Positions 11,511-23,445 of a stretch of 64,000 bases of DNA are shown piece by piece. Every line of letters begins with the position of its first letter. The first letter of the stretch is position 1. The notes beneath the pieces are model-generated. The model was not told the DNA's origin. It did no database searches and saw nothing but the letters and a program-made list of their open reading frames with translations. Source of the DNA: Collybiopsis luxurians FD-317 M1 (Eukaryota > Basidiomycota > Agaricomycetes > Agaricales > Omphalotaceae); assembly GCA_000827265.1 (NCBI GenBank), contig KN834811.1:124001-188000 (forward strand), given 5' to 3'. The position numbers and the translations under genes are program-made.

Positions 11511-14500
11511 ATGAACTTCGCTCCAGCAAACCTCTCTCAGAATCTTGCTGGAATGCTTGTTGAGCAGGTCCTCCAACGTCCAGCCCAAATTGCAGTTATC
11601 CAAGAAGAACGGCACATTTCGTATTCGCAGCTAGATTTTTGTAGCAGGATAGTTGCCTATCAACTATCCAGCCGAAGTCTCCCCAGGGAGGAGATTGTTG
11701 GGATTTTGACCTCACCGGGAGTTGAACATATCATCGCCCAGGTAGGAATCTTGTATGCAGGGGGTACAGTTCTTCCACTTGATCCCAGGCTCTCCGATAA
11801 TGAGATACAAATGCGACTCCAGGCGGCCGATACTAAGTATCTCATTTCTGACACTCATAACGCTGGACGATACCCCCTTCAACATACCATAGTTTTGACA
11901 GAAAGTGATGTTCTGATCGAGTCTGCAGCAAAAGGGCTGCGAGAAGTACCACTTCCACTCCTTGCCAAATTTCCACTTCCACTGGCTCAGGACCACCGCT
12001 CCCACATCTTCTTCACCTCCGGGACTACAGGTATTCCTAAAGCCGTTCAGATTCTTTCCCAAGGCATTACCAGGCTATGTGGTCCGTGGAAGGCCCCCAC
12101 CATGGTAGGTTCGCAGATTGTCGCGCATATCAATAACGTTGGATTTGATGCATCGATACTGGATACCTGGGTAGCACTCCTCGATGGGTGCACTATCGCT
12201 GTTCTGGACAGGGAGTTACTCCTGAGTCCAGATCGTTTTCTTGCTACTCTGGAGAGGATGTGCGTCACTGCCATGTTCATGACAACCAGCCTCTTCAATG
12301 TTGTTTCACGAGCGAATACTCATGCATTCAGCTCTTTTGATAAAGTGATTTTTGGGGGAGAATCTCCTAGCAATTCTGCAGTCAAGGCAGTGATTCAGAG
12401 CGCCCCGCCGAGACATCTGATTCACGCCTATGGGCCAACTGAATTCTCTGTCCTTGCTATTACGCATGAAGTTACCCTCAGCGATGTGTTGAAAGGGTAC
12501 CTGCCCCTCGGCAAGCAATTGAATCATACCGAAGTTTACCTTATCAACGATTCGCTCCAGCAGATTGATGGTGAAGGCAGTGGTGAGCTGGCTCTTGGGG
12601 GTCTTGGGTTAGCTCGAGGCTATCTCAACGACACCGCAAGGACCAGCCAATCCTTCATCACTGTCCCCGACAAACGACGACCCGGTGCAATGATGACACT
12701 CTACCGTACTGGGGATCTTATCCAGAGGCATGCAAATGGAGACCTAGTATGGCGCGCGCGTCTCAACAATGAAGTCAAATTACGAGGGTATCGGGTTAAT
12801 CTAGATGTCATTGAGGATACTCTGATTGCAACAGGCCTTCTTGTAGCAGCAGCAGTGGTCAAACTTTCATCACCAGATAATCTCAGCGCGTCGCTGGTAG
12901 CTGGTATAGTTTTCAAAGACCAGTTTGTAACTGATCGACAGCTCCTGCTGCAGAAGGCGAGGCAGAGTCTTCCTCACTACATGGTTCCTCAAATAGTGGT
13001 TCTGAGAGCACTTCCACTAAATCGAAATGGAAAGGTAGACCGAAAAGAGTTGGAAAAGTTTTTCTTGGAAGGAAAAAGGGCAAGCACTCTTCAAGATGTC
13101 ATCAATAAGATACCCCGGTAAGCGAAAGTTTGTGGAAAGTCATGAGCTGATACTAACTTGGGCCAAAGGTTGAGTATGCAAAAGAGCACGGAACATGTAC
13201 TCAAGGTTATATGGATGCACATGCTTGATGTTTTCGAAGATCAGAGCATTGGGTCTGACACAGATTTCTTTGCACTGGGCGCCACATCACTGCATGTGGC
13301 TTCCTTGACCGTTCTCGCACGAGAAATCTTTGGGGTACCTTTATCTGCGGAAGCTGTTTATGAGCATCCTACGCTTAAGCAGCTTTCCAACCATGTCGAT
13401 AGAGTCCTCCGAGGTGAATCCAAGCACGATATAGATCGATGCAAACAGCAGTGGAAGTTGGATGCGGCGCTTGCCCAGAACCTTATTCTGCCAGATGGGA
13501 GCTGTCCTGATTGGACATCCAGAAATGAAGGGAAAATCTTCCTTACGGGAGCAACTGGATTCGTTGCTGCATTCCTTCTGCAGAAATTGCTCATTTTTCC
13601 AGGGGTGCAGTCCATCAAATGCCTCGTGCGGGCGAAAACTCCGTGACAAGGTTTGCAAAGAATTCTGGACAACTTAGCGAAATATAGAATCGAGGACTTG
13701 ACGGATACTCAGCTTTCCAAAATAGACGCTCTGGTCGGTGACCTTGCAGACCCTACGCTCGGCCTTGGCCAAGGTTCCTTCGAAGAGCTGGGACACTGGA
13801 CGAGCATCATTTTTCATCTTGGAGCACAAGTTAACTATAACCAGCCTTATAATGCCCATCGACCGGCCAATGTTCTTGGGACCTTGCACATTCTCCAGCT
13901 GGTGGCGACGGGTCGACCAAAGGCCTTCCACTACATATCGAGTATCGCCGCATTCGGTCCCACCAGCCTGCTCAAGCAGAAGGAAATTTCTGAAGAAGAG
14001 CCCTTAGCTCCATACATCGATTCTATTGTCTACGAGACGGGCTACGGCCAAAGCCAATGGGTTGCTGATGAGATGGTCCAAAGCTTGATTGGGAAAGGTT
14101 TTCCGATTGCAATCCACAGATTAGGCTTTGTTCTGTGCCACAGTGAGACCGGCATCGGCAACCAGGATGACTTCATGTCTCGCTTGGTAGTTGACTGTAT
14201 CAATCTTGGAGTTTATCCGCTGCTGCCGGATCAGCGAAAGGAGCTCTTACCTGTTGACTACGCTGCCTCTTCTATCTTAGCCATTTCTTTATCCGACAGG
14301 AACCTAGGAAGAGTTTTTCATATCGCCCCCGACAATGCCTTAACTTCGTCCATGGATATGATAGATCTCTTTCAAGAGATTGAACGTATCATTGATATTC
14401 ACCTGGTTGGCGTCCCCTACGACGAATGGCTGTCACGATTAGAACGTTTTGGGAATACAGCCATTTTAAGAATGGCGCCTCTCATGCCGGTGTTGACGGA

Positions 14501-14672
14501 GAAGGTATACCACGACAAAAGTCGTTGGGAGGTCCACGAGTTTATGTCCAAATTTCTGACAGATAATACTCGGGAGGCCCTGATAGCGGCTGGACTGGAA
14601 GAGGTTGTTCACCGTAGTGCCGTGGATCGAAACATTTTGGCACGATATCTGTCATTCCTCCGGTTGGAGTGA
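11511..14672 (+). CDS. NRPS-like A-T-R enzyme (adenylation, carrier, thioester reductase), damaged reductase
   Basis: Such proteins activate a carboxylic acid as adenylate, load it on a carrier and release it reductively with NADPH as an aldehyde or alcohol. Exons are 11511-13117 and 13169-14672 (donor GTAAGC, CTAAC branch site, acceptor AAAG). Adenylation domain: F-T-S-G-T-T-G near residue 166, Y-G-P-T-E near 306, Y-R-T-G-D near 398, K-L-R-G-Y-R-V near 421, N-G-K-V-D-R-K near 507. Carrier: L-G-A-T-S-L with the phosphopantetheine Ser near 576. Reductase: T-G-A-T-G-F near 661. Length about 1,035 codons, normal for A-T-R but shorter than Lys2. Two faults lie in the reductase: an in-frame TGA at 13644-13646, just after the NADP-binding fold, and Y-G-Q-S-Q near residue 827, where the family has Y-x-x-x-K. 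The substrate is unknown. The adenylation and carrier parts look intact. Confidence 0.85.
13644..13646 (+). other. In-frame TGA inside the reductase domain
   Basis: The reading frame is the same on both sides (L-V-R-A-K-T-P before, Q-G-L-Q-R-I-L-D-N after), so this is a point nonsense change rather than a frameshift or intron. The base after TGA is C, a context known to be leaky in eukaryotes. Sequencing error, pseudogene or readthrough are all possible. Confidence 0.85.
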
Positions 14673-17494
14673 AACTACATTCCACATCATTGCAGTCTAG
14701 TTTTTGTATTTAAGTAAACTGTAATAGATGCTCATTTCGGTCAAACATATTATTCAATACCGAATCGGGCTTGCGATTACCTCCGATCATAGTACACCAG
14801 GTTTTGAAACTCCAGCATATCCAAATAGCATACGACGGGGTGACTGTCAAAGAATATCGCAAGAAATCCGTATGCGAGGCTACTGCGTGAGATAGATATT
14901 AGAAAAGTATATAGAATGAGTGAGTAGGAGACGATAAAAGGGATGCTCGGTCATAGTGAAAAGAAGACCGGGGGGTGAGAGAATGATGAGGTTTCTGCCG
15001 TGAAAGGGCGGAGGTCTTCATGATTTGAATGTAGGTTTGAACAGAAACTGTCAGATATGTCAGACAGCACATGAGCTTAGGCGTTAGCGATAGAGCCCGT
15101 ACAAATAACATTGACTCAGCTTCAGCGGCTTCAGCTTGAATCGTTCTCTACGCAGCCTGCTGATACCTGTCGTAACCTGTCGCTGAGTCTTCGTAAAGAG
15201 TTTGATGAGCGGATCACAGAGAATGAAAGAGCTGAAGGAAGTTAGACGAAAGAAAGAATCAGAGAGTGTAGCGCCGAACCGATGAAATCTTCGGTAGGAT
15301 CAAAGAGGAACTACCAAATATGAGATTTCCCTGAAACTCCAACCCGACAAAGTGGCGTTATGTGGATAAGTAGTTTGGAGTATAACTGGATGTCTGAGTC
15401 ACGTAGCCGCAATTAAGCTGTCACTACTGAGTTGAAGTCTAAGCGCTTCGGGAAACCTCATTTGGACCATGAGTTGACTGAAGGTGAGCTTCAAGACTTG
15501 CTTCCGGGTCGGAGATGGTTATGCAGCATACTGAGATCAAGTCTCTCCTGGGTCCGGATCAAGCTGTAAGAAGAGATCCGAAAGAATGAGAGTATCAAAA
15601 TAGAGGGAGAATATAATAATACATTGCACTTCTAGGTACCGACATCACTATCCCAATTTAAGGGCATTCAGCGCTTGTCTTGCTGCCCCTTCCACAGCGG
15701 ATTATTAGAACAATGAGCCTTACGAATCACGCAGGCTTCCCGATAACGGATAGCGCGATTGCTTGGAGGGGGTATGCAGGTTCCCCGAGTCATCGAGGCC
15801 ATGAAAACAGCAACGTTCGGATGGACTTCGTCTAGTGAGATCGGACCGAGCACCAGTCCTTGTTCCTACCGACGTGTTAAATGTAATTGTATCGAGCTCG
15901 GTCAATGCGTAGCGGTAGGCTGTTGCCTGTGGAGGTGCTTTAACAGCATAAGCATACGAACAACATCCTCTAGCACGAATGAACCTCAAATTCAAGGAGA
16001 ACTGGCAACGTGTACAAGGTTGTGAAGAAACTACAGAAAATGTTCCGGTGAAGAACTCACATCGATTGCAAGACGCCACGCTATTGCAAAATCACACTTA
16101 TCAGGATTTGACTACAGCTCGGCCCTGGATCAAGACAGCAGTGAAATGACGTCGTAAAGGTTAATCTACTTACGTTGGTATATTATGGAATGAAAAGCGC
16201 GATATGAACAGCTCTTGAGGGAATTTTACAAGCTGTCAAGTCTGAGATAGCTGTTAGCAGTTGAAAATGGGGGATAAAGAGTCACTCACTTGTCTGCGAA
16301 CACTTCCGGCAATCGAAAAAGTTGTTGAAATTTCATGAAGTGCCCAGTATCACCGGAAAAAGCGGGTCAATTTCACAGAGAGATAACATCGGCTATCCGC
16401 GAGCTTGACTCCTAAAATGGTAGATCTTGTTCGCGAGTTCAGCTTGCGTACAGACTCGGGCTTGAGACCGTGTTCTTCGATGTGACAGCATCGTGCACTT
16501 GTTATCGCACATTGAGTTCGGTCAAGCACATTACTTGCAACACAACAGGATGAAGGTTATGGACCTAAATCGCCAGTCAAAGCACGCGCCGTATCTCAAC
16601 ATATCGGAAGTTCTTGCCGAAGTTAAACAACATCATAGACGAGTCATAGGCCGGCGGACAAATGAGGAAAAAAGGTGGAAACCGAGAAAAGAGAAAATTA
16701 TTGACATTGAAACAACCGAGTATTGACGTGTTTGCTGAAGAGGGTAGAGGGAAGCACATGCAGGAATCATATCAGCCAAGTCCGGACAGTTTTCGGAGCT
16801 GGAACTTAACGCGTACGGAGGCGTACTATTGATACTTCTTCCACTTCTTTCAGCAGCGGCAGTGCGGTGTTCTTTCAACAACCCCTACCGCGAACGTTAT
16901 CCGTGCCCTCGCTCTAGATTAAATTTTGGACGTCTACATACTGAGTAGTTGACTCCTACGACTGAAGCTGGCGTAAAGCGAAGGTTGGTAGTGATGGAAG
17001 AAAAAGAATGCGGATATTAGCGCCCATCGGCTTTTCCCGGTCAAAGCAACCGCAACTGGTCCTAATGGAGTAGTACCATCCGTGACTTCTAAATACAGCA
17101 CTCTCCGTAACTCCCGCGCTTCCCTTAGCGGCGGGGTGGAATGGCAACTAGAGCTTTCTTGGAATGTTTGTTTTGTTAAAGATGGCACGTCCAAGATAAT
17201 ACAGCAGCGCAAAGCTAACTCCGATTAGTCGTAAACACGTGAACTGTAAGCTCTCAATGCTTGGCTAATACGTTGATGACCAGCGGCATACGAGGGAAGA
17301 TACACCAGAGATCACGGCACCGCACGCAGTCCCTAGACAATGTTGATCCCTAATGGCATTCAAGCAAAGCAGTATGAACTCAGTACGGCGTATCTTGCGA
17401 GCTTTGGTCCATTTTCAGCCCAGGAAGAGATTTGAAACAGTACCGCAGCGAATGGGTATCAAGATAAAGGATATACATGCATCATGGGATTTCA
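14673..17494. other. Gene-poor stretch
   Basis: No domain, RNA gene or repeat recognised on either strand. All reading frames are short and overlap each other in opposite frames, as expected for non-coding DNA. Confidence 0.4.
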
Positions 17495-17890
17495 TTAGAC
17501 CCATCCAATAACCCTTAGCGCATTCCCCGCCGCCCTTTCCTTGGCAGAAGATCGACTGCTCCCCGTCCCTTTGCCATATACTTCATTATTATCTGGAAAT
17601 GAATACACTGAGCTATTTAGAAATGGAGTATACTTAAAATTGACCTCACAAATGACATGGGCTACCCAATATCCATCGTGCGGATGCCCGTGGAACTCCA
17701 AATTATAATAAAAGTATCTTCCAGTACGCTGGGAGTAGTTGTTGAGGTGCATTCTGTAATGATCATGATGAGAGTGATGGCCTGTGTGAGTGAATTCATG
17801 CTCATCAGTCGGGCGACATGGAGTCGAGAGAAGCTCGAAAAAGCACCTGGCATAATGAGAAACTGTATCGTCGAACGATGAGGTTGGCAA
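17495..17890 (-). CDS. Small double-stranded-RNA-binding-domain-like protein
   Basis: A 131-residue frame read from ATG at 17890. The middle has an M-H-L-N-N-Y-S helix followed by Y-Y-N-L-E-F-H-G-H-P-H-D, and the C-terminus has G-K-G-T-G-S-S-R-S-S-A-K-E-R-A-A-G-N-A-L. Helix, G-P-H-like turn, then G-x-G-x-S-x-x-x-A-K-x-x-A-A-x-x-A-L is the classic dsRBD order. The basic K-K of the last motif is replaced by R-S, which may weaken RNA contact. Small stand-alone dsRBD proteins are common in basidiomycetes, but partners are unknown. No intron is needed. It is isolated in a gene-poor area. Confidence 0.6.
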   Translation of the reverse strand: MPTSSFDDTVSHYARCFFELLSTPCRPTDEHEFTHTGHHSHHDHYRMHLNNYSQRTGRYFYYNLEFHGHPHDGYWVAHVICEVNFKYTPFLNSSVYSFPDNNEVYGKGTGSSRSSAKERAAGNALRVIGWV

Positions 17891-19529
17891 GTAGGTAGAG
17901 CAACAAACGGAATGAAGTAGGTTGAATTGTCTGGTTTGAGCTCAACACGTCGGAAGCAAGGCCATTTTATACGACTTGTACAGCGATGATCCTTACTGAG
18001 ATTCTTTACAGGAGGAATTCGCATACCCTGAGTCGAGAAGTCATATTGACTGTAACAACCTCTTGGTTCATTTTCTGAGTCACAGACTTCAAATGGAAAT
18101 CGCGTTTTGGAATCGCGCGCACGATTATTCTTGGACATATCGAAGACCGCCGTTCAATTTTAAGCCCGAAGCTTACTGCTTCCGCTGCGATCAACTTCAG
18201 AAATTACTTGCTAGCTTCATGAACGATCTTTCGGATAAAGCAACTGGAGTCACAAAACGGAAGACTTTCGTTACTGAAGAATTCTTAAATTTGAAGCACG
18301 GTCACCACAGTAGTATTCTTTGCTCGGAAGGCCGCTACGGAGATTGTAGTTAATGAAGAACATTATTTTAATCAAGATACGTCACATCGGGGCGGGTAGG
18401 CTCAGAATGAACCTGAAGATCCTAGTGCATCCCTGTTGCAAACGAACATGAATACGAACACGGTAGTGAGAGGCTGTGCAGTACAGAGCTTGCAACCAGA
18501 CAGACGAAAGATCCAGGCCGGGAGAAAAGAAGCTATTAAACGAAGCTTACAGGATGTCAACTAGAAATAGCTGTTAACGAAGTGGTTGAGGGTCAATGCC
18601 AATGGTCAGAGTATCGGTTTCCTTCCCGACTCCGAGAACCCCTTCCGGATCAAAAGTTGTTGAGACTACGTGCGGTACAATCTCCTCGAAGAACACTGGT
18701 AAAAGCGAGTCACCCCACTGCCAAAGAGCATTCGCGCAACGTACCAACCCCAGACCTGATTTCCGGATCTATTCACCAGCTGAGGTGCATACTCGCTCAC
18801 TGCTTGTAAATGATCATGACAGATAGCAGTGAAAGCAATCAGCCTCAAGGCTGGTTTCTGCGATGAAAACCCGTGTTCAAATGAATTCCTAGATCGAACA
18901 ACAGCCACGATCCCGCCCAACACGAACTTGACAGATCATCAAGGTAACAAGTACGCAGAAACCCACCGGGCAGGTTCCTATGTTGCATCGTACACCGGGA
19001 CCATCGAGAGAGAAAGAATTGCTTTGTATGTCTCAGACCACTTTGCTTGAACTGCTGGATACGGAATCGGAAAAGCTTACCAGATGCCACATTAGTGGCA
19101 GCGCGAATATCAGAGAATCAGTGAAACAAATAAACACAGCTGCGAGTTATTGTAGCGGACGAGAACCTTTGAATTTATAAACGAAGTGTGTACCGATGGA
19201 GAGAACTGATCGATGGAAAGACCTAATAAATACCGCGGCTGCCCCTGTAAGCACGCAGAAACCGACCAGTGACTGCGCGGAAACTCTTCTTTGGGATTAC
19301 CGTCAATAAGTACTAGCACTTGGACCTAGCTAGAAACAATTTGCGGAATCGTGATAACAAGATAGAACGCGTTGTTCGCAAGGATTGAGACGTGGACCGA
19401 GAATTGACGTGTGGTTGAATTTTAGAAGTTGAACCGCAGCAACACGTGGGCGCGCTAGTGGCGTGAGATTCCGCTTTCGTGATTTGTTAGCCGAGTTACG
19501 CATATCAAGTATCTGAAATAAGGACGCCG
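17891..19529. other. Gene-poor stretch before segment A
   Basis: Short overlapping reading frames only; no recognised family, RNA or repeat. Similarity to segment B begins near 19530. Confidence 0.4.
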
Positions 19530-19799
19530 GTGAATTTTTTCATTTAGATCTATGAAAAAATGACTGCTCAGTTCGCTATACTTCTAGCTAAGGAAGGACT
19601 GTCAGGAGTCCTCTAAAGTTGAGCCGAATATCAAGTTTTATTAATGGGGAACAAAAAGTCAACAAACTACGCGTTGGTATATGTCCTAAGTATTGTAAGG
19701 GTGAACTGAACTGATTCTGTCGGGACGATGTCGGTACTTAGTATTAATAAAGGATAATATTGACTAGCCACTGCAAGAGAAGTATGGCAGCGGTATAAT

Positions 19800-20210
19800 G
19801 TTATTACCCGCCCAGGAATCGTAGCTCTGTAGTGTCGAACGTTCATGTACATCTCAGGCAGGTAAAGACCAGATATACTCCTTCAAGTTACAATGATTTC
19901 GTTCAACTGACCGCAGGCATCATTTGAAAACGTAGGAGGAGCTCGCAGAAAGAAATTGGATAATAGATCTGGGAGAATAAAGACGTTGCAGTGAGCGTCG
20001 AGTTGCGAGTGATCAACCTTTTCTACTATCTACCGCCTGGTTGCCATTCCGGTCGTCAAGAAAGTGAAATCAGAAGCACATCTTGGTTCCGAGTAGAACT
20101 CGATAAACAGCCAGGAATGTACAGCAGTAAGTCCCTCCCAAAAAATGCACACTTGGTCGAAGATCAACTCTAGAATTTGGAAAAATGAAAAAAGAATGAG
20201 TATCATGGTA
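19800..20210. repeat. Partial internal third copy of the membrane-protein 5' region
   Basis: About 340 bases at 19880-20210 match 21950-22290 (shared TTCAACTGACCGCAGGCAT, CTACCGCCTGGTTGCCATTC and more), and 19800-19890 resembles 20260-20345. Copy A thus holds a decayed extra unit of the 5' part of the minus-strand gene, which copy B lacks. Confidence 0.65.
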
Positions 20211-20528
20211 GAAAATACTGATCAGCCAGAGTATGTCAGCCGTATGATAATACTTTCCACTCTGGAGTCGTAGTTTTACAATGCCGGATGTTCATGTCCA
20301 AGTAACGTACATCTCGGACAGGTAAAGATTAGATATACTCCTTCATGCGGCAACAAGCTTAGAGACTCACTACGTCACTTACTACAGCTACGCCGCCGGC
20401 ATTTAGTACTAGATAACCCTAGTGCGCTAAAGTACTGTAGATTTTAAAGTATATCGAAGCCTCTACATGTGATGAAGAACTAATCACCCAAGATTGTGTT
20501 GACTTTAGCATGCAATTAAATAAGGATA

Positions 20529-22000
20529 CTACGATGATACGTATGTCGGAGGTGGCCCATCAGAAGCAGTATCCCCTTCCCGATCTGATTCAATTTGCGC
20601 TTCGAGACGCTGCATATGCTGCATCATTCGGCTAATTGCAGCTTTCATTTCAGCATTGGAATTTTTCAAAGATGCCATTTGAGATCTGACATCATCTGGT
20701 TCTGTGTTTGCCGTATTTTGCACCCTATTTGTTGGAGCGACGGATATAGTAGTGGGAGCTGTCTGTAGTATTGGGGTTGCTTCTAATTGAGATTGTTCGG
20801 GAACTTTTTCATCAACTGGATATGAATTGGAATGGGTTTCAAATGGTAGAATCTCGGTGTCAACAGGACGGAGTTTCCGTCGACGCCTCCGCCGGACATA
20901 GAGGATGCCGACTATGCAGAATAACAAGGCACCAATTATCGATCCTGCAATAATTGCCCCTAATTGAGAGGAGCTGAAGAGTAGGCGACCCGAATAAGGC
21001 CGCAGAACATCGAGTCAGAAGGCGACGGAAAGAAAGAGGAAAAAACAGTTAAAACAATCAGATTCAGTCTAGGAAAGGCTAATCTAGCGGAGGAAATAGT
21101 ACCAACCTCAAGGTGTGAGGGGTGCTGTTAGATAATTGTGATTGTCCGGATCCCTGAAGAGGAAGAGGTGAGGTGAGTGTTGTGACAATTGGCACCTCAG
21201 AAGTTCTAAACATCACAGGATGAGCTGCCTAACCTAATGATAGGAATATGTATCTTACATACCCAACACTAATGTGGCCATCACTACTAGTGGTGAACAC
21301 TGACTGTGAAAAACTGGTTGTCGTAATCGTCGTGTATGATGTTGGTTGAACGCTGGGTGCTACTAGTACTCCTCTATCGGAACTGAGAAAAAGAGCCAAA
21401 AAAAGGCCGAGTTTGAGCGGTAGCCGAAAAAAAGTCAAAAGAATGATCTATCACTGAACTCATGGGAAATACTGACTGTGAACTACTGCTCGAACTACTG
21501 CTTGGCGGAATCGTTGTAGATGAACTTGCCCGAAGGGTGGATGTTGCTACATCTGATTGAGTGAAACTGAGGAGTGAATGAACCAAAAAAGCCGAAAAGC
21601 AAGTGGTAGCCGAAAAAAAGGTCAAAAGAATCAGTTGTAGTTTGAAGGATGGCCAATTCAATGGAAAGGTACCAACCTCAAATTACTACTTTTACGAGTC
21701 GTGGGCAATTTCCCAGCTGGAAGAGGAAGAGATATGATAAATGTCGTTATAAATGGTGCCGGAGTTGTTCTCAAGAGCGAAGGATAAATTGGTGAAAAAA
21801 GGGCCAGCAACTATAACATACTCAACGCTAGCGTGTCCATCATAACTCGGCGTGGGTATTGACTCTGAGCCACTGGTTGAGATAATAGTCGTAAGTACTT
21901 GAGAAGCCTATATTTGCCGCTTTTAGTGTACCATTCCTCAAAATTACGCTGGCTTCATTCAACTGACCGCAGGCATCCCTTGAAAGTGTAAAATGAATGA
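20529..22000 (-). CDS. Ser/Thr-rich single-pass membrane protein (copy A)
   Basis: Read right to left. Ser/Thr-rich exons are followed by a transmembrane exon (L-G-A-I-I-A-G-S-I-I-G-A-L-L-F-C-I-V-G-I-L-Y-V) and an R-R-R-R-R-R-K-L-R-P-V stop-transfer. The roughly 110-residue cytoplasmic tail contains a short coiled coil (R-S-Q-M-A-S-L-K-N to R-L-E-A-Q-I-E) and ends P-P-P-T-Y-V-S-S. Two exon pairs are repeated: each has a Ser/Thr exon ending D-G-H-x-S-V and then a proline-rich exon ending in L-R. The N-terminal exon near 21950-22150 holds a D-A-C-G-Q-L-N-E segment, but the signal peptide and start are not resolved. This layout resembles cell-wall sensor or stalked glycoproteins of basidiomycetes; the ligand is unknown. 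Confidence 0.6.
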
Positions 22001-22199
22001 CTGTTCAAAAAGAGATTGGATATTGAACCCGGAAGAAGAGAGACGTTGCAGCGAGAGTGGAGCGGCTCGAGATCGACTTTTTCTACTATTCACCGCCTGG
22101 TTACCATTCTGGTCGTCAGGAAAGTGAACATCAGAAGCGCATCTTGGCAACGCGTTGAACCTGATGAACAGTCAGAGCTGTATAGCATTAAGTACCTGT

Positions 22200-23445
22200 A
22201 CCGAAGAAAGTTCAAACTTGCTAGAAAGTCAGCTTTAGGATCTGAATTTGAAAAGAAAAAACAAGAGAACGAGTCAAGGATTTAGTATTATGGTACATCG
22301 ATACCGGATTAAAGGTATACAGATAGAAGTCCGATAGGGAAGACGACTACCAGCTGAATCTGAATCCATCTCATATAGCATCGGCGGGCTGGAAATTCGG
22401 AAAGATCTTAAATGCCACGAGCTCTTACGTATCTCCTTTGTGTTTTGCAAGACAACACAGCAAGGACGAGCACAAATGATAATAGCAGCTATGCGGAAGG
22501 GTGACAGTGGGGGAAACGATGATCATGTATTATCTGGACAGCCATTCGGCAATGCCAGTGCAACTATATGCCTCAGTTTTTCCCAGCGTCTCATTATAGT
22601 TCGCTGCATGTTGAGTAACTTGCCCTTGGGGAATCAGGAAAGTTCATGTTGGAAGAGAGCGTGCCAAAATCCTGTTAGAAGACCTTTCAAGAATTACTAA
22701 CCTCGTTCCTCCCTTCTGACGGTCTGAGACGGTGCTTTCTCTTCCCATTCCAGATCTGACTTGAGGAAGCTTTGGAGATTGTATGTTCTGAGTTCTTTGT
22801 ACTTGGTCCATTAGGGCAACAAAGACGGGGCAAAAATCCTTTGACATCGAATAAGTAAATCGGAGTTCTCGACGTACAGCGGTAAAACTCTTGGTAAAAC
22901 TGATCGTGTCAATTCATGTACGTAACGTGCTGATGGCCTCTCTCGGCTCCAATCGGCAATAAATGTTACAGCTGTTCACGAAACTCTAGCATTGTTTTTG
23001 AAAAACGTGCCTCACTGATGGTATTTATGTCCAAACAAAGCACTATTCATTGCTCCACTAAGCTCCACAAATGCCGGGACTTGGCCGGGACAACTGTACA
23101 ATCTCGTGGAGCAATGAATTAGTGGTTTGTTTGTAGGTAAACACGATCAGTAAGGCTCGTTTTTTAAAAACAATGCTAGAGTTTCGTGAACAGCTGTAAC
23201 TCACATCTGCTAATGTATCCGACCCGAGTAAACTTGCAAACTACATCCATACGTCCACTGCGTCACCTAAGAATAGATCTAGTTCTCCCGGAAATCCATT
23301 AGGCAAACTCGAGATGGTATGCTTTGAAGTTTGGGAAGATACGTAAGGACATCCGAATATAGAATTAAAATACCTTTAAGTATCACTAGGCGGATCCCAG
23401 GTAATTTACGCGTTATTACTCAAAAATAAGGCTAATGAAGATTAG
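22200..23445. other. Spacer of segment A
   Basis: Shared with segment B (about 35040-36760) apart from the MITE at 22969-23196. Short frames such as 22440-22700 are conserved as DNA but show no domain, and the B counterpart is not conserved as protein. Confidence 0.4.
22969..23196. mobile_element. TA-flanked MITE with about 50-bp terminal inverted repeats
   Basis: The ends CAGCTGTTCACGAAACTC are inverted at both sides and match for roughly 50 bases, flanked by TA (22967-22968 and 23197-23198). Segment B carries the uninterrupted site near 36512 with one TA. The TA duplication points to the Tc1/mariner superfamily. The 228-bp interior has no coding capacity. Confidence 0.92.

Noticed and set aside
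13640..13665. A short intron removing the TGA in the NRPS-like gene
   Set aside because: The only GT...AG pair around the stop would give an 18-nt intron, too short to splice, and the frame is the same on both sides of the stop.
15720..16079. Minus-strand 119-residue frame in the gene-poor stretch
   Set aside because: No domain, no splice partners, and the opposite strand is equally open; treated as chance.
22440..22700. Frame conserved as DNA between segments A and B
   Set aside because: The B counterpart does not keep the same protein frame through the end, so the similarity reflects the duplication, not coding.
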